64,000 nucleotides of DNA from Fimbriimonadaceae bacterium (GCA_026129685.1 JAHCHO010000005.1:186001-250000), one strand, 5' to 3'; shown: positions 25,446 through 36,165, counted from the first letter of the stretch. Notes: a model not told the origin generated them from the sequence alone. Program-made: numbers and translations.

Positions 25446-28400
25446 TTGACATCTCGACTGATATGGACCGCGCTGGCGACGGCGTTGGGCGCGCTGGCTT
25501 GCGCGCAGGATTCGCGTCTGCTCCGATTCCCCGACATCTATGGCGACAAGGTGGTCTTCACCTACGCCACCGACCTCTGGGTCGCCCCGGTGGACGGCTC
25601 GACCCCCGCCCGACGACTGACCTCGCACCCGAACATGGAGACGGGCGCCAAGTTTTCGCCGGACGGCAAATGGATCGCCTTCGTCGGCAGCTACGACGGC
25701 AGCCCCGACGTGTACCTGGTTCCCACGGAGGGCGGCGAGCCCAAACGGCTGACCTACGAGCCGGGCCAGAAGATCATGGTGGATTGGACCCCCGACGGGC
25801 GCGTCGCCTATGCGACGACCTACGGTTCCACGTTCACCGCGCGGCTTCAAACGGTCGCGCCGACCGGTGGGATGCCCCAAGTGACCGACGTCCAAGAGAT
25901 CGTCAACGGCACCTTCAGCCCCGACGGAAAGAAGCTCGCCTACAACCGCAACAATTCCTACAACTTCAACTGGCGACGGTACCGGGGCGGAACCCAGGGG
26001 CGGATCAGCTTCTGGGACTTCGAGACCAAGAAGTACTCCTCCCTGCCGACCGGCCGCGAGCAGAACTACTGGCCGCTCTGGCTCGGCGACACCGTCTACT
26101 ACCTGTCGGACAAGACCCAGAACGTGATCAACCTCTGGAAGTACGACACCAAGAGCCGGCGCCAAGAGCAGGTGACCAAGTTCGGGGACTGGGACATCCG
26201 CAACCCGGGCACCGACGGCAAGAGCATCGTCTTCGAACGGGACGGCTACCTGTACCGGTTCGAAAGCGCGACCGGCAAGATCGACCGCGTGAACGCCCGC
26301 ATCCCGAGCGACATGCTGACGGTGCGACCCCGCTTCGTGAAACTCGGGGGTCAGATCGCCAACTTCGCCTTGTCGCCCACCGGCGCGCGGGTGGCGGTCG
26401 AGGCCCGAGGCGAAATCTTCAGCGTCCCCGCCAAAAACGGCGAAACCCGCAACATCCTCCCGGGCAAGGAGGCGTCCCGCGAACGGAATCCGCAGTGGTC
26501 GCCGGACGGACAGAAGATCGCCTACCTGAGCGACGAGTCCGGTGAGATGCAGGTCTACGTCGTGCCCCAGATGGGCGGCGAGCCCGAACGGGTCACCAAC
26601 CTGACCGACGCCTCGATCGTGGACTTTCGATGGTCCCCGGACGGCAAGGCGATGAGCCTCTCGACCCAGCAGAACGATCTTCTGCTCCTCGACCTCGAGT
26701 CCAGGGCCGTCACGAAGGTCCTGCGTTCGGACTACGGGAACGTCAACGGCAACAACTACGATTGGTCCCCCGACTCCAAGTGGATCGCCTACCTGGACGG
26801 CGGCAAGAACCTCTTCGGTCGCGTGTTCCTCTACAACGTGGCCGCCAAGAAGTCCACCCAGGTGACGGAAGGGTACTTCCGCGACGACGCGATCGCGTTC
26901 GATCTGAACGGGAAGTACCTCTATCTCGTCTCGTCCCGGAACTTCAACCCGTTCTTCGGCGTGTTCGACTTCGCGATGGAGATGCAGAACGCGCAGCAGG
27001 TGTACGTGGTCCTGCTGAGCAAGGACGCTCTCAACCCCTTCGTGAAGCCGGCCGACGAGGAGCCGGTCAAGGCCGAGAAGAAGGATGAAAAGCCTGCCGA
27101 CAAGCCGGCTGAGAAAAAGGACGAGAAGAAGGACGAGGGGAACCCCATCGACCTGGACGGTCTCGCCGAGCGCACCTTGGCCCTGCCCATGCCGCCCGGT
27201 GGCTACGACTTCATCGTGGGCGGCAACAATGGCGTGTTCTTCGGCGAGGGCGGCGCCCTCAAGCTCTTCACGATCGGGCAGGACCAGCCGGCCACGATCC
27301 TCGCCGGTATGTCTGGTCTGTCCTTCAACGAGAAGCGCGACAAGATCGCCTACCAGGCCGGGCCGACCCTCGGCATTCTGGACGCCCGGCCCGGCGGCGC
27401 CGTCGGCCAAGGGGCGGTGAACCTCAGCGCGGTCGAGGGCTGGCTCGACCCGCGCAAAGAGTGGAACCAGATCTACTGGGAAGCCTGGCGCTACTACCGC
27501 GACCGGTTCTACGATCCCAAGTTCAACGGGCTCGACTGGAACGCGATCGGCAAGCACTATGCCGGGTTCCTGCCCTTCGTCTCCCATCGCAGCGACCTCA
27601 GCTACGTCCTGGGCATGCTGATCGGGGAAACGGGAACGGGCCACTCGTACGTGAGCGGCGGCGACATGGGCAAGACCGAGCCGCCGATCCCCGTCGGTGC
27701 GCTCGGGGTGGACTACGTCGTCGAGGGCGACTACGTCAAACTCGGCAAGATCTACCGGGGCCTGAACTTCGACGCCTCGCGCCGGGGCCCGCTCGGCGAG
27801 CCCGGTCTGAACGTGGCAGACGGTTCCTACCTCCTGGAAATCGACGGACGCGCGGTCCGCGCGTCGAGCAACGTGCATGAGTTCCTGATCGGAAAGGTCG
27901 GCCGAACGGTCGTCCTGACCGTCAACGACAAGCCGTCGCTCGAAGGCTCCCGCAAGATCCGCGTGCGGCCCCTGGCGAGCGAGGGAGAACTTCGCTACAT
28001 CGAGTGGGTCGAGGCGAACCGGCGGGCGGTCGAGAAGGCCACTGGCGGACGGGTGGGCTACCTCCACGTTCCCAACACCAGCGTCCAGGGCGTCATCGAG
28101 TTCGTCAAGGGCTTCTACAGCCAGACGGACAAGGACGCGCTCATCGTGGACGAGCGGTTCAACGGCGGCGGCATGATCCCGACGTTCTTCATCGAGAAGC
28201 TGATCCGGAAGTACGACACCGCCTTCCAACAGCGCAACGGCGCCGACGTCGGCTTCCCGACCGGAACGGTCGAGGGGCCGAAGATCATGCTTATCAACGA
28301 GTATGCGGGCTCCGGTGGCGATATGTTCCCGTGGCTGTTCCAGAACGCGAAGGTCGGGCCGCTGCTCGGCATGCGCACCTGGGGCGGACTCGTGGGCATC

Positions 28401-28664
28401 ACCGGGAACGCGCCCCTCGTGGACGGTGGCTCGATCACCGCGCCCGAGTTCGGCATCTACGACACCCGCAAGGGCGAGTGGATCGCCGAGAACAAGGGCG
28501 TGGACCCGGACATCGAGGTGGACGCCAACCCGGAACTGATCGCGCAAGGGAAGGACCCCCAGCTCGAAAAGGCGATCGAATGGACGCTCAGCGAGCTGAA
28601 GAAGAACCCGCCGCGCAAATGGAAGCGACCGGAACACAAGGTCGTCGGAGGCGGCGGGAAGTAG
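25446..28664 (+). CDS. Tricorn-like protease (propellers + PDZ + S41 core), exported
   Basis: This 1072-residue exported peptidase degrades peptides. A TTG start at 25446 is chosen because GGAGG lies five bases upstream and the product begins with a signal peptide (LIWTALATALGALACAQ). Beta-propeller repeats (KFSPDGKWIAF, TFSPDGKKLAY, FRWSPDGKAMSL) fill about residues 25-525. A Lys/Glu/Asp/Pro-rich spacer (about 535-570) follows, then the C1 helical domain with GTGHSYVSGGD (His), a PDZ region, DERFNGGG, and the Ser motif NEYAGSGGDMFPW. The C-terminal NKGVDPDIEVD matches the family. It probably supplies peptides from extracellular protein. Confidence 0.93.
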   Translation: MTSRLIWTALATALGALACAQDSRLLRFPDIYGDKVVFTYATDLWVAPVDGSTPARRLTSHPNMETGAKFSPDGKWIAFVGSYDGSPDVYLVPTEGGEPKRLTYEPGQKIMVDWTPDGRVAYATTYGSTFTARLQTVAPTGGMPQVTDVQEIVNGTFSPDGKKLAYNRNNSYNFNWRRYRGGTQGRISFWDFETKKYSSLPTGREQNYWPLWLGDTVYYLSDKTQNVINLWKYDTKSRRQEQVTKFGDWDIRNPGTDGKSIVFERDGYLYRFESATGKIDRVNARIPSDMLTVRPRFVKLGGQIANFALSPTGARVAVEARGEIFSVPAKNGETRNILPGKEASRERNPQWSPDGQKIAYLSDESGEMQVYVVPQMGGEPERVTNLTDASIVDFRWSPDGKAMSLSTQQNDLLLLDLESRAVTKVLRSDYGNVNGNNYDWSPDSKWIAYLDGGKNLFGRVFLYNVAAKKSTQVTEGYFRDDAIAFDLNGKYLYLVSSRNFNPFFGVFDFAMEMQNAQQVYVVLLSKDALNPFVKPADEEPVKAEKKDEKPADKPAEKKDEKKDEGNPIDLDGLAERTLALPMPPGGYDFIVGGNNGVFFGEGGALKLFTIGQDQPATILAGMSGLSFNEKRDKIAYQAGPTLGILDARPGGAVGQGAVNLSAVEGWLDPRKEWNQIYWEAWRYYRDRFYDPKFNGLDWNAIGKHYAGFLPFVSHRSDLSYVLGMLIGETGTGHSYVSGGDMGKTEPPIPVGALGVDYVVEGDYVKLGKIYRGLNFDASRRGPLGEPGLNVADGSYLLEIDGRAVRASSNVHEFLIGKVGRTVVLTVNDKPSLEGSRKIRVRPLASEGELRYIEWVEANRRAVEKATGGRVGYLHVPNTSVQGVIEFVKGFYSQTDKDALIVDERFNGGGMIPTFFIEKLIRKYDTAFQQRNGADVGFPTGTVEGPKIMLINEYAGSGGDMFPWLFQNAKVGPLLGMRTWGGLVGITGNAPLVDGGSITAPEFGIYDTRKGEWIAENKGVDPDIEVDANPELIAQGKDPQLEKAIEWTLSELKKNPPRKWKRPEHKVVGGGGK

Positions 28665-28691
28665 ATCGCTTCTAACCGTTAGCAACTAGAT

Positions 28692-28725
28692 GGGCCCCAC
28701 CGGACTCGTCCGGTGGGGCCCTTCT
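28692..28725 (+). terminator. Strong terminator after the Tricorn-like gene
   Basis: GGGCCCCACCGGA and TCCGGTGGGGCCC form a 13-bp stem around CTCG, followed by TTCTG. It is 28 bases after the stop codon. Confidence 0.8.
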
Positions 28726-28741
28726 GTCGGCAACCCGCCTT

Positions 28742-28950
28742 TGTCATTCTGAGCGAAGCGAAGAAACCCGACGTAATCGGCCTACCACCGCGTTCCTTCA
28801 CTGCGTTCAGGATGACAGGTCCGGGTTCTGCCATTCTGAGCGAAGCGAAGAATCCCGGTACGCCCCTTCTAGTCCGAGATCCTTCACTGCGTTCAGGATG
28901 ACAAGTCCTAGCTTTGTCATTCCGAGCGAAGCGAGGAATCCCGGTACGCC
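28742..28950. repeat. Dispersed inverted repeat family, two units and one half unit
   Basis: Units at 28742-28817 and 28829-28902 begin TG(T/C)CATTCTGAGCGAAGCG and end TTCACTGCGTTCAGGATGACA, so each is an imperfect palindrome. A half unit starts at 28914. The same family occurs at 36.7, 53.4 and 56.2 kb. Apart from these units and the terminator at 28692-28725, the gap 28665-29053 holds no gene. Confidence 0.85.
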
Positions 28951-29053
28951 CGGTAGGGAATCCCAGTACGCCGAGTGTAAGGAAGAGGGTAGAGGAGAAG
29001 GTAGAGGGACCGGAAGTCTGATCCCTCTTTCCGACTTCCTCCACCCTTGCCCC

Positions 29054-30286
<1,233 letters not shown>

Positions 30287-30288
30287 TC

Positions 30289-30693
30289 ATGGCCGGACGC
30301 GGGCGATGGTTGGGTGTGCTCACGCAGTGGATACTCGTTCCCGCCGCGCTGGGCGCGGCCGGTTATTACCTCATCGCCCCCCAACTCAGCAGCATCCCGC
30401 CGCCGATCAAGCCGATCGATGCCGCCCCCGCCCAACCCGAGGTCACGACCGAGTCGGCGCCCCAACCCACCGGCCGTTCCTTTGCTCCCCCCGAGGTCGA
30501 GGTTTCGACCACGTCGGGCCGACGACGCAGCGAGGATCGCCCGCGAAGGCGAAAGCCCGCTCCGAAAAGGGAAGAGCCCAAGCCCGTCGAGTCCGTCGAC
30601 GCGAAGCCGCCCACGGCCGATCCGGGGACCCCTCCACCCGCCGACCCAGGAACCTCGACCACCGAACCGACCCTACCTCCGCCCGTGCGATAA
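30289..30693 (+). CDS. Hypothetical single-pass membrane protein, Pro-rich
   Basis: This 134-residue protein has no recognised family. A basic N-terminus (MAGRGRW) and one helix (LTQWILVPAALGAAGYYLI) are followed by a Pro/Glu/Lys-rich, disordered-looking tail with PPADPGTSTTEPTLPPPVR. The tail should be outside the membrane or act as a spacer. The gene has a leaderless-type promoter. The HIT gene starts eight bases downstream and its own -10-like GATAAT overlaps this gene's TAA. Confidence 0.65.
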   Translation: MAGRGRWLGVLTQWILVPAALGAAGYYLIAPQLSSIPPPIKPIDAAPAQPEVTTESAPQPTGRSFAPPEVEVSTTSGRRRSEDRPRRRKPAPKREEPKPVESVDAKPPTADPGTPPPADPGTSTTEPTLPPPVR

Positions 30694-30700
30694 TGGGCCG

Positions 30701-31195
30701 ATGGCGGAACGGCTCTGGGCGCCTTGGCGGCTCAAGTACATCGAACGAAAGGAAGGCGCCGCCGGGTGCTTCTTCGTCGAACTCCCGAAGCAGAACGACG
30801 ACCGCGCCAACCTCATCCTCTATCGTGGTGCGACCGCGTTCGTGATGCTGAACGCCTTCCCCTACACGAACGGCCACCTCATGATCGCGCCGTACCGGCA
30901 CACCGCCGACATCGAGGGGATGACGGATGAGGAACTGCTGGAGATCAATCGGCTGGTCGCCCGCGCCTGCGGATGGATTCGGAAGACCTACGGCCCCGAC
31001 GGATTCAACGTCGGCGTGAACCTCGGCACGGCGGCGGGAGCGGGCGTGCCCGACCACATCCACTGGCACGTCGTCCCCCGCTGGAGCGGCGACACGAACT
31101 TCATGACCACCGTCGGCGAGGTTCGTGTCATGCCCGAACACTTGAGCGACACCTACGACCGCCTGCGCGCGACGATCGATCGGGGGGAGGCGTGA
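30701..31195 (+). CDS. HIT family nucleotide hydrolase/phosphorylase
   Basis: This histidine-triad enzyme acts on dinucleoside polyphosphates or AMP-ester nucleotides. The 164-residue protein has WAPWRLKYIERKE at the N-terminus, LNAFPYTNGHLMIAPYRH and the catalytic triad HIHWHVVPRW near residue 125. This layout fits the Ap4A-type bacterial HIT group. GATAAT lies six bases before its ATG. Its stop overlaps the uracil-DNA glycosylase start (GTGA), so a nucleotide-housekeeping pairing is plausible. Confidence 0.93.
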   Translation: MAERLWAPWRLKYIERKEGAAGCFFVELPKQNDDRANLILYRGATAFVMLNAFPYTNGHLMIAPYRHTADIEGMTDEELLEINRLVARACGWIRKTYGPDGFNVGVNLGTAAGAGVPDHIHWHVVPRWSGDTNFMTTVGEVRVMPEHLSDTYDRLRATIDRGEA

Positions 31196-31842
31196 GCCTT
31201 GACGCTCTGCGCGCCGAAGCCCTCGGTTGCACCCTTTGCCCGCTGAGCGCGCGTCGGACCCACGTGGTGTTCGGCGAAGGCAACCCGACTTCGCCGCTGG
31301 TCCTCGTCGGCGAGGGCCCCGGCGAACAGGAGGATCGGACGGGCCGTCCGTTCGTCGGTCGTGCCGGCCAACTCCTGGACCAAGCCCTCCTCGCCAACGG
31401 CCTGACCCGCGAGCAGGTCTACATCTGCAACACGGTGAAGTGCCGCGCCGCCGACTGGTCCACCGGCAAGCCCGTCAACCGCGCCCCGACCGAGGACGAG
31501 GCGCGCGCGTGTCGGAGGTGGCTGGTCCCGCAGTTGGCGACGATCCGGCCCATGGTAATCCTCTGCGTCGGCGCGCCCAGCGCGCGGAACCTCATCCGCA
31601 AGGATTTCAAGATCACCCAGGAGCGGGGAAAGTACTTTCCCTGCGAACACGCCCGAACCGCCATCGCGACCCTTCACCCCGCTTACGTCCTCCGCCAACA
31701 GAGCGCCACCAACGACGGAGGGTACGGGTTGCTCGTGTCGGACATAGCGCGCGCCTGGGAAACCGCTCGGAAACTCCTCGAGCGACGGGCGGGGAAGCCG
31801 GAACGGGCCGAGGACGGCGTCGTCCAGCCCACCTTGTTCTGA
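31192..31842 (+). CDS. Uracil-DNA glycosylase, family 4 (Fe-S)
   Basis: It removes uracil from DNA to start base-excision repair. Motif A is VGEGPGEQEDRTGRPFVGRA and the second active-site loop is ATLHPAYVLRQ. Four cysteines expected to hold a 4Fe-4S cluster are seen: GCTLCPL near the N-terminus, KCRAAD, and ACRRWL. The 216-residue length fits the family. GTG at 31192 follows a GGGGGGAGG ribosome site inside the HIT gene and overlaps its stop, so the pair is coupled. Confidence 0.94.
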   Translation: MSLDALRAEALGCTLCPLSARRTHVVFGEGNPTSPLVLVGEGPGEQEDRTGRPFVGRAGQLLDQALLANGLTREQVYICNTVKCRAADWSTGKPVNRAPTEDEARACRRWLVPQLATIRPMVILCVGAPSARNLIRKDFKITQERGKYFPCEHARTAIATLHPAYVLRQQSATNDGGYGLLVSDIARAWETARKLLERRAGKPERAEDGVVQPTLF

Positions 31843-31893
31843 GTCCGACCGGCCCGGGCCGGTTGCCAGGACCGTCGGTACACTCGAAGCGTC

Positions 31894-33345
31894 ATGACAC
31901 TCGCGGACCTCCGTCGGCTCCTTGCGGAATGCCCCCTCGTCGCCAGTGTGCAGGGTAGCCCGCGGTCTCCGGTCGAAGATCCCGCCACCCTCTTGCGACT
32001 GGCCCAGGCGAGCCTGCAGGAAGGGGTCAAGATTCTGCGTCTGGAGGGTCCCGAATACGTGCGCACGATTCGCGAGGGAACCGGCGCGCCGACCATGGGC
32101 CTGTACAAGCGATGGTACGAGGGCTCCGATGTCTACGTCACCCCGACGCTGGCCGAGGTCGAGGCCCTGCTCGCGACGGGCTGTGAGATGGTGGCCCTTG
32201 ACTGCACGGACCGGCCCCGCCCGGGCGGTACCCGGTTGGGCGATCTGATCGCGGCGATCAAGGCGGCCGGTCGACTCGTGATGGCCGACTGCGACTCGCC
32301 CGAAAGCGTGCGCCACGCAATGTCGCTCGGCGCGGACTTCGTCAGCACCACCCTCGCCGGCTACACCGACGCCCGCCGGTTGACGACCGGACCGGACATG
32401 GCGATGATCCGCGAAGCGGTGGCCGAAACGGACGCGCCCGTGCTCGCCGAAGGACGCTTCCAGTTTCCTTGGCAGGTCAAGACGGCCCTGCGCATGGGGG
32501 CGGCCGGCGTGGTGATCGGGGGCGCCCTGAACGACCCGATTAAGCAGACGCGCTGGTTCATGAAGGATTTGGTCGTCAAACCTGGACGCTACGGAGCGAT
32601 CGACCTTGGGGGCACCTGGCTCCGAGTCGGGGTGTTCGACGAGACTTGGACCCTTCTCCACTCCGAGCGCATCCCCACGCCGCCGACGCGGCACGGGCGC
32701 ATGGACTGGATTCGCGGCAAGTCCCGCGAGTTCGGCGTCCAGTGCCTGGGCATCGCCACCGGAGGGGTGGTCTGGAACGGGATGGTGGTGGAGTCGAAGT
32801 CGTGGGTGCCGGAGCATCTGGGCACGGTGTTCCAGGAGGAGTTCACCGGCCTGCCAACCCTGGCGATGAACGATGGTCTCGCGACCGCCTGGGGCCACGC
32901 GAACCTGCCCGAGTACGCGGGACGGCGGGTCGCGACGCTCTCCATCGGAACGGGCGTGGGTTTCGGGATGGTCAACGAGCATCGACCGATCATGGGAGCT
33001 TTGGGAGCACAACCTAGACTGAACGACCTGAGAACCTCGACCGGTCGCACCTTCGAAGAGCTTCTTGGCGGACTCCACCTGACGGAATCGCCCAACGAGG
33101 AGCAGAAGAAGTTCGCGCGACTCGCCTTTGTCGAAGCGGTCCGGACGGTGGCGATGACCCACTTCCCCGAACGGATCGTGCTGTGCGGCGGCGTCGGTCT
33201 GAGCGATTGGCTCGACCCACGGGTCGAGATCGAGCGGCACACGATCCAGTCCGCCGCGCCCGTGGATCGCAGCCCCTTCGGCCACGATGCGGGCCTATAC
33301 GGCGCGGCCGCCCTGGCGATCTTCCCGCCGCCGCTTCCGGGCTAG
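31894..33345 (+). CDS. NanE-NanK fusion: ManNAc-6-P 2-epimerase + ROK-family kinase
   Basis: One frame joins two sialic-acid/amino-sugar enzymes. Residues 1-225 are a NanE-type TIM barrel (LVASVQGSPRSPVEDP, EGVKILRLEG, MADCDSPESVRHAMSLGADF, GAAGVVIGGALNDP). Residues 230-480 are a ROK sugar kinase (GAIDLGGTWLRVGVFDE for ATP, the catalytic Asp in LAMNDGLATAWGHAN, LSIGTGVGFGMV). The Cys-rich zinc motif usual in ROK proteins is not seen. The predicted role is phosphorylation of ManNAc and epimerisation to GlcNAc-6-P. TACACT lies nine bases before the ATG. The TAG shares CTAG with the convergent lipoprotein gene. Confidence 0.9.
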   Translation: MTLADLRRLLAECPLVASVQGSPRSPVEDPATLLRLAQASLQEGVKILRLEGPEYVRTIREGTGAPTMGLYKRWYEGSDVYVTPTLAEVEALLATGCEMVALDCTDRPRPGGTRLGDLIAAIKAAGRLVMADCDSPESVRHAMSLGADFVSTTLAGYTDARRLTTGPDMAMIREAVAETDAPVLAEGRFQFPWQVKTALRMGAAGVVIGGALNDPIKQTRWFMKDLVVKPGRYGAIDLGGTWLRVGVFDETWTLLHSERIPTPPTRHGRMDWIRGKSREFGVQCLGIATGGVVWNGMVVESKSWVPEHLGTVFQEEFTGLPTLAMNDGLATAWGHANLPEYAGRRVATLSIGTGVGFGMVNEHRPIMGALGAQPRLNDLRTSTGRTFEELLGGLHLTESPNEEQKKFARLAFVEAVRTVAMTHFPERIVLCGGVGLSDWLDPRVEIERHTIQSAAPVDRSPFGHDAGLYGAAALAIFPPPLPG

Positions 33346-34301
33346 CTCTTCGCGTTCTTCGGCGCCTTCCCCACGTCCTCCGGCTTGACCCCGGAGGTGA
33401 GTTGCGCGAGCGACTCGGGCGGGAAGTTCACGTCGAACGCCCACCATCCGCGCCACTCGAACTGGGACACCTTTCCCGCCTCGTCGGTCACCTCGACCCG
33501 AACCGCCACCGGGAGGTGGCGACGCTCGTCGAAGACCGCCTCGATCGTCGTCGGACGGTCCTGCTTCGTCTCGGCGAACAATCGGTACACCTTTGCGGGC
33601 TTACCGTTGTTCATTCCCGACTTCTCCTCGACGCGAACCGTATAGCCGCCAACCCCCTTAGACCATGCGTCGACGAGGCGAGTCCAGACGCCGGACCCGT
33701 CGAACAAGGGGCCGTAGACGTACTTCGGGAAGGCGAGAGGAAACTCGTCCACCAGGGCTTTGGCGTCGGCGGGAACCACGGTCTTGCCCGGTTGCGGTTT
33801 CCATCCCGCGTCGGTCATCTCGAGACGCCGCGCCCCGTCGGAGCGGATCGCCTTGCCCGTCAATCCGTCGGCGAGGGCCAGGTACTGCACGTTGTAGCGC
33901 TTGCGGTCGATCGCGCGCACAAAGCCGATCGACTGGCCCTTCCCGGCGGGAAGGCGCAGGGCGTTGCCCTCGGGAATGACGAACGTAAAAGCCGATTCCG
34001 CGTAGGTCGCCTTGAGGTTCAGGGTAGCGTCGTCGGCCCGCTTCGCGACCTCTTGACTGCGCGCGTCGACTTGGCTCCAGCCCCCCGCGTTCGGCTTGGC
34101 GATCAGGGGAGGGGTCGGGGTCGGCGCGGGCTCCGCCGGCTGGCGCGAGTCCTTGGTCGGTTCCTTGGTCGGTGCGGAGGGTCTGTCCACGCCCGCGTTC
34201 GCATCGGGGGCCGGCGCCACGACGACCTTGGTACCGGATTCGCCCCTTTGGCAACCGGAGACAAGGGCGAGCGCCAGAAGCGGGAGCCAGGCTTTCTTCA
34301 T
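33342..34301 (-). CDS. Hypothetical lipoprotein
   Basis: This 319-residue protein is of unknown family. MKKAWLPLLALALVSGC is a lipoprotein signal. A Pro/Ala/Lys-rich linker (about 25-70) leads to a domain that may be LolA/DUF-like: paired strands such as RKRYNVQYLALADG and KVYRLFAETKQDRPTTIEAV, then SQFEWRGWWAFDVNFPPES near the end. Such folds often bind lipids or sit at the outer membrane, but I cannot assign one here. It starts four bases after the branching-enzyme stop, so the two are probably co-transcribed. Confidence 0.7.
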   Translation of the reverse strand: MKKAWLPLLALALVSGCQRGESGTKVVVAPAPDANAGVDRPSAPTKEPTKDSRQPAEPAPTPTPPLIAKPNAGGWSQVDARSQEVAKRADDATLNLKATYAESAFTFVIPEGNALRLPAGKGQSIGFVRAIDRKRYNVQYLALADGLTGKAIRSDGARRLEMTDAGWKPQPGKTVVPADAKALVDEFPLAFPKYVYGPLFDGSGVWTRLVDAWSKGVGGYTVRVEEKSGMNNGKPAKVYRLFAETKQDRPTTIEAVFDERRHLPVAVRVEVTDEAGKVSQFEWRGWWAFDVNFPPESLAQLTSGVKPEDVGKAPKNAKS

Positions 34302-34305
34302 GGGT

Positions 34306-36027
34306 TCAGGAGTTTGGACGCGCGTCCGCGCCGAGCGATAGCGGGTTTTCCAGGCCCGCCCATAGGCGTACGTCGAGGTCGGCGAAGGCGGCGTCCTTTT
34401 GGCGGCATTCGTCGAGGAACGCGCGTTCGCCATGGGTGAGGACGGCGCCGTCCTCATGGACCTTCTGCGCCAAGTCGGCGAGCCGATTGAAGCGGTCGAC
34501 GTGGTCGGTGAAGCGAATCTCCGCGTAATCGCGGGCCGACATCGTCGAAATCAGGAATTGCCAGTCGGACGCCTCGGCGAGGAGCAACTCCCGGGCCGCT
34601 TGCTCGACGATCTCGCGCGCGGGGCCGTCGGCGTACGCGCGGGCCATCTCGACCATGCGCCGCTGGATGGGATACAGCCGTTCCCACGTCCAGGCGTTGT
34701 CGCCGTTAAGCCAGATGTAGTGGTAGCCTCCCTCGCCCCACGAGCCCTCGGGCAGGGAGATCATGCTGCGGGCGGGGGAAACGTCCAGGAGTTCGCCGCC
34801 CGTCACCGCCTCAAGGTCGGGATCGTGGTGCATCCGGACCGCCGTTTCGTACAAGAATTCGGGCCCTTCCCACCACCAATGGCCGAAGAGCTCGGTGTCG
34901 TACATGGCGACGAGCGTGCCCGTGCGTTCGGTTCGTCCCCGGTACTGGGCGAGGGCGCCCTTGAGGGTCCTCACAAAATCCTCGGCGTGTCCGGCGATGC
35001 GCTCGTAGGCGCCCCACGGGTCGTACGGACGCTTTGCGCCGAGGTCGCGCTTGTCCTCGCTGATCGCCCAATAGCGAAGCCGGCCCGGATAGAGCTGCTT
35101 GTGGAATTCGAGGTACTGGGCGTCGCCGGGGTAGCCGTGCTCGCCGGACCAGACCTTGACCGTCGTCTCCGGGTCGCGGGCGAACACGCAGACCCCGTTG
35201 GGGAGGGCGTAGTGCTCGTACTCGCTGCGCTCCTCGGGCGGTGGCGTGAAGTACTTGCTCGAACGGGCGAACATCTCCGCCAGTTGCGGGAACTGGGCGC
35301 CGTAGGTCCCAAGGGGCGCGCCTCCTCGGATCATGTGGGAGTCCACGAAGAAGTACTCGAGCCCGTTCTCGGCCAGGAACTCCTCGACGCCCTTCCGCGG
35401 CCAAGGCGAAGCCTCTCCGACCGGGGCCTTCCAGTCGTATTGCGGGCGGTAGGCGCACTCGGGGAGCCAGATGCCGCGAGGCGCCCGCCCGAATCGTTGC
35501 GTGTAGCTTTCGACCCCCAACTTGATCTGAGCCTGAACCGACTCGTCGGTGCCGAGAAGGGGGCAGTAGCCGTGGGTCGCCCCGCAGGTGATGATCTCGA
35601 TCGCGCCCTGCTCTTGGAAGTAGCCGAACGCCCCCGTAATCGAACGACCCCATTTGTGCTTGAACTCGACCAGTTGGCGGGTGTACCAGCGTTGCCACAT
35701 GCCGGAAAGACCCTGCATCCAGAGAGGCCCTTCCCGTTCGAACTTGTCCTGATCGGACTGCGCGACGTCGATCTTGGCCTGGCAGTACTCCTCAAAGCCG
35801 GCCTTGAAGGCGGGGTCGTCGAGTTGCTCGGCGAGGATCGGCGTGAGGTTGACCGTCCACTTGGGACGGATGTCCTGATTGAGCAACCGGTCGAGCACGT
35901 TCAGCAACGGCAGGTAGCATTCCGCCGCCGACTCGTTGATCCAGTCCGTGCCGTGGGGCGACTTCCCGTGGGAGAGCACATAGGGCATGTGCGAGTGGAG
36001 GCACAGCAGGAACCGGCCGAGCGGCAT
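34306..36027 (-). CDS. 1,4-alpha-glucan branching enzyme, GH57 (DUF1957)
   Basis: This cytoplasmic enzyme introduces alpha-1,6 branches into glycogen-like glucan. The GH57 barrel holds LCLHSHMPYVLSHG at the N-terminus, ITCGATHGYCPLL, and the nucleophile Glu at residue 190 in GIWLPECAYRPQYDW. The acid Asp is in MYDTELFGHWWWEG. The C-terminal DUF1957 helical region is complete (573 residues). On the minus strand CACAAT lies exactly six bases before the ATG, preceded by TGT, suggesting leaderless transcription. A lipoprotein gene follows. Confidence 0.93.
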   Translation of the reverse strand: MPLGRFLLCLHSHMPYVLSHGKSPHGTDWINESAAECYLPLLNVLDRLLNQDIRPKWTVNLTPILAEQLDDPAFKAGFEEYCQAKIDVAQSDQDKFEREGPLWMQGLSGMWQRWYTRQLVEFKHKWGRSITGAFGYFQEQGAIEIITCGATHGYCPLLGTDESVQAQIKLGVESYTQRFGRAPRGIWLPECAYRPQYDWKAPVGEASPWPRKGVEEFLAENGLEYFFVDSHMIRGGAPLGTYGAQFPQLAEMFARSSKYFTPPPEERSEYEHYALPNGVCVFARDPETTVKVWSGEHGYPGDAQYLEFHKQLYPGRLRYWAISEDKRDLGAKRPYDPWGAYERIAGHAEDFVRTLKGALAQYRGRTERTGTLVAMYDTELFGHWWWEGPEFLYETAVRMHHDPDLEAVTGGELLDVSPARSMISLPEGSWGEGGYHYIWLNGDNAWTWERLYPIQRRMVEMARAYADGPAREIVEQAARELLLAEASDWQFLISTMSARDYAEIRFTDHVDRFNRLADLAQKVHEDGAVLTHGERAFLDECRQKDAAFADLDVRLWAGLENPLSLGADARPNS

Positions 36028-36165
36028 GACCCCATTGTGACAGCACCGGCCCTCGGCCCCGTGCGCCCGCGTCGGGGAAGGCTCGGCGACCCTCGCTGGC
36101 GCGGGAACCGCGGTGTGCGAGAGCTTGAGCAGGAGTCGGCCGGTGGGCGGATAATCCTATCGCCC

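Noticed and set aside
25413-28685. A 1090-codon open frame antisense to the Tricorn-like gene
   Set aside because: It is the mirror of a high-GC coding strand; the sense product has clear protease motifs and the antisense product shows none.
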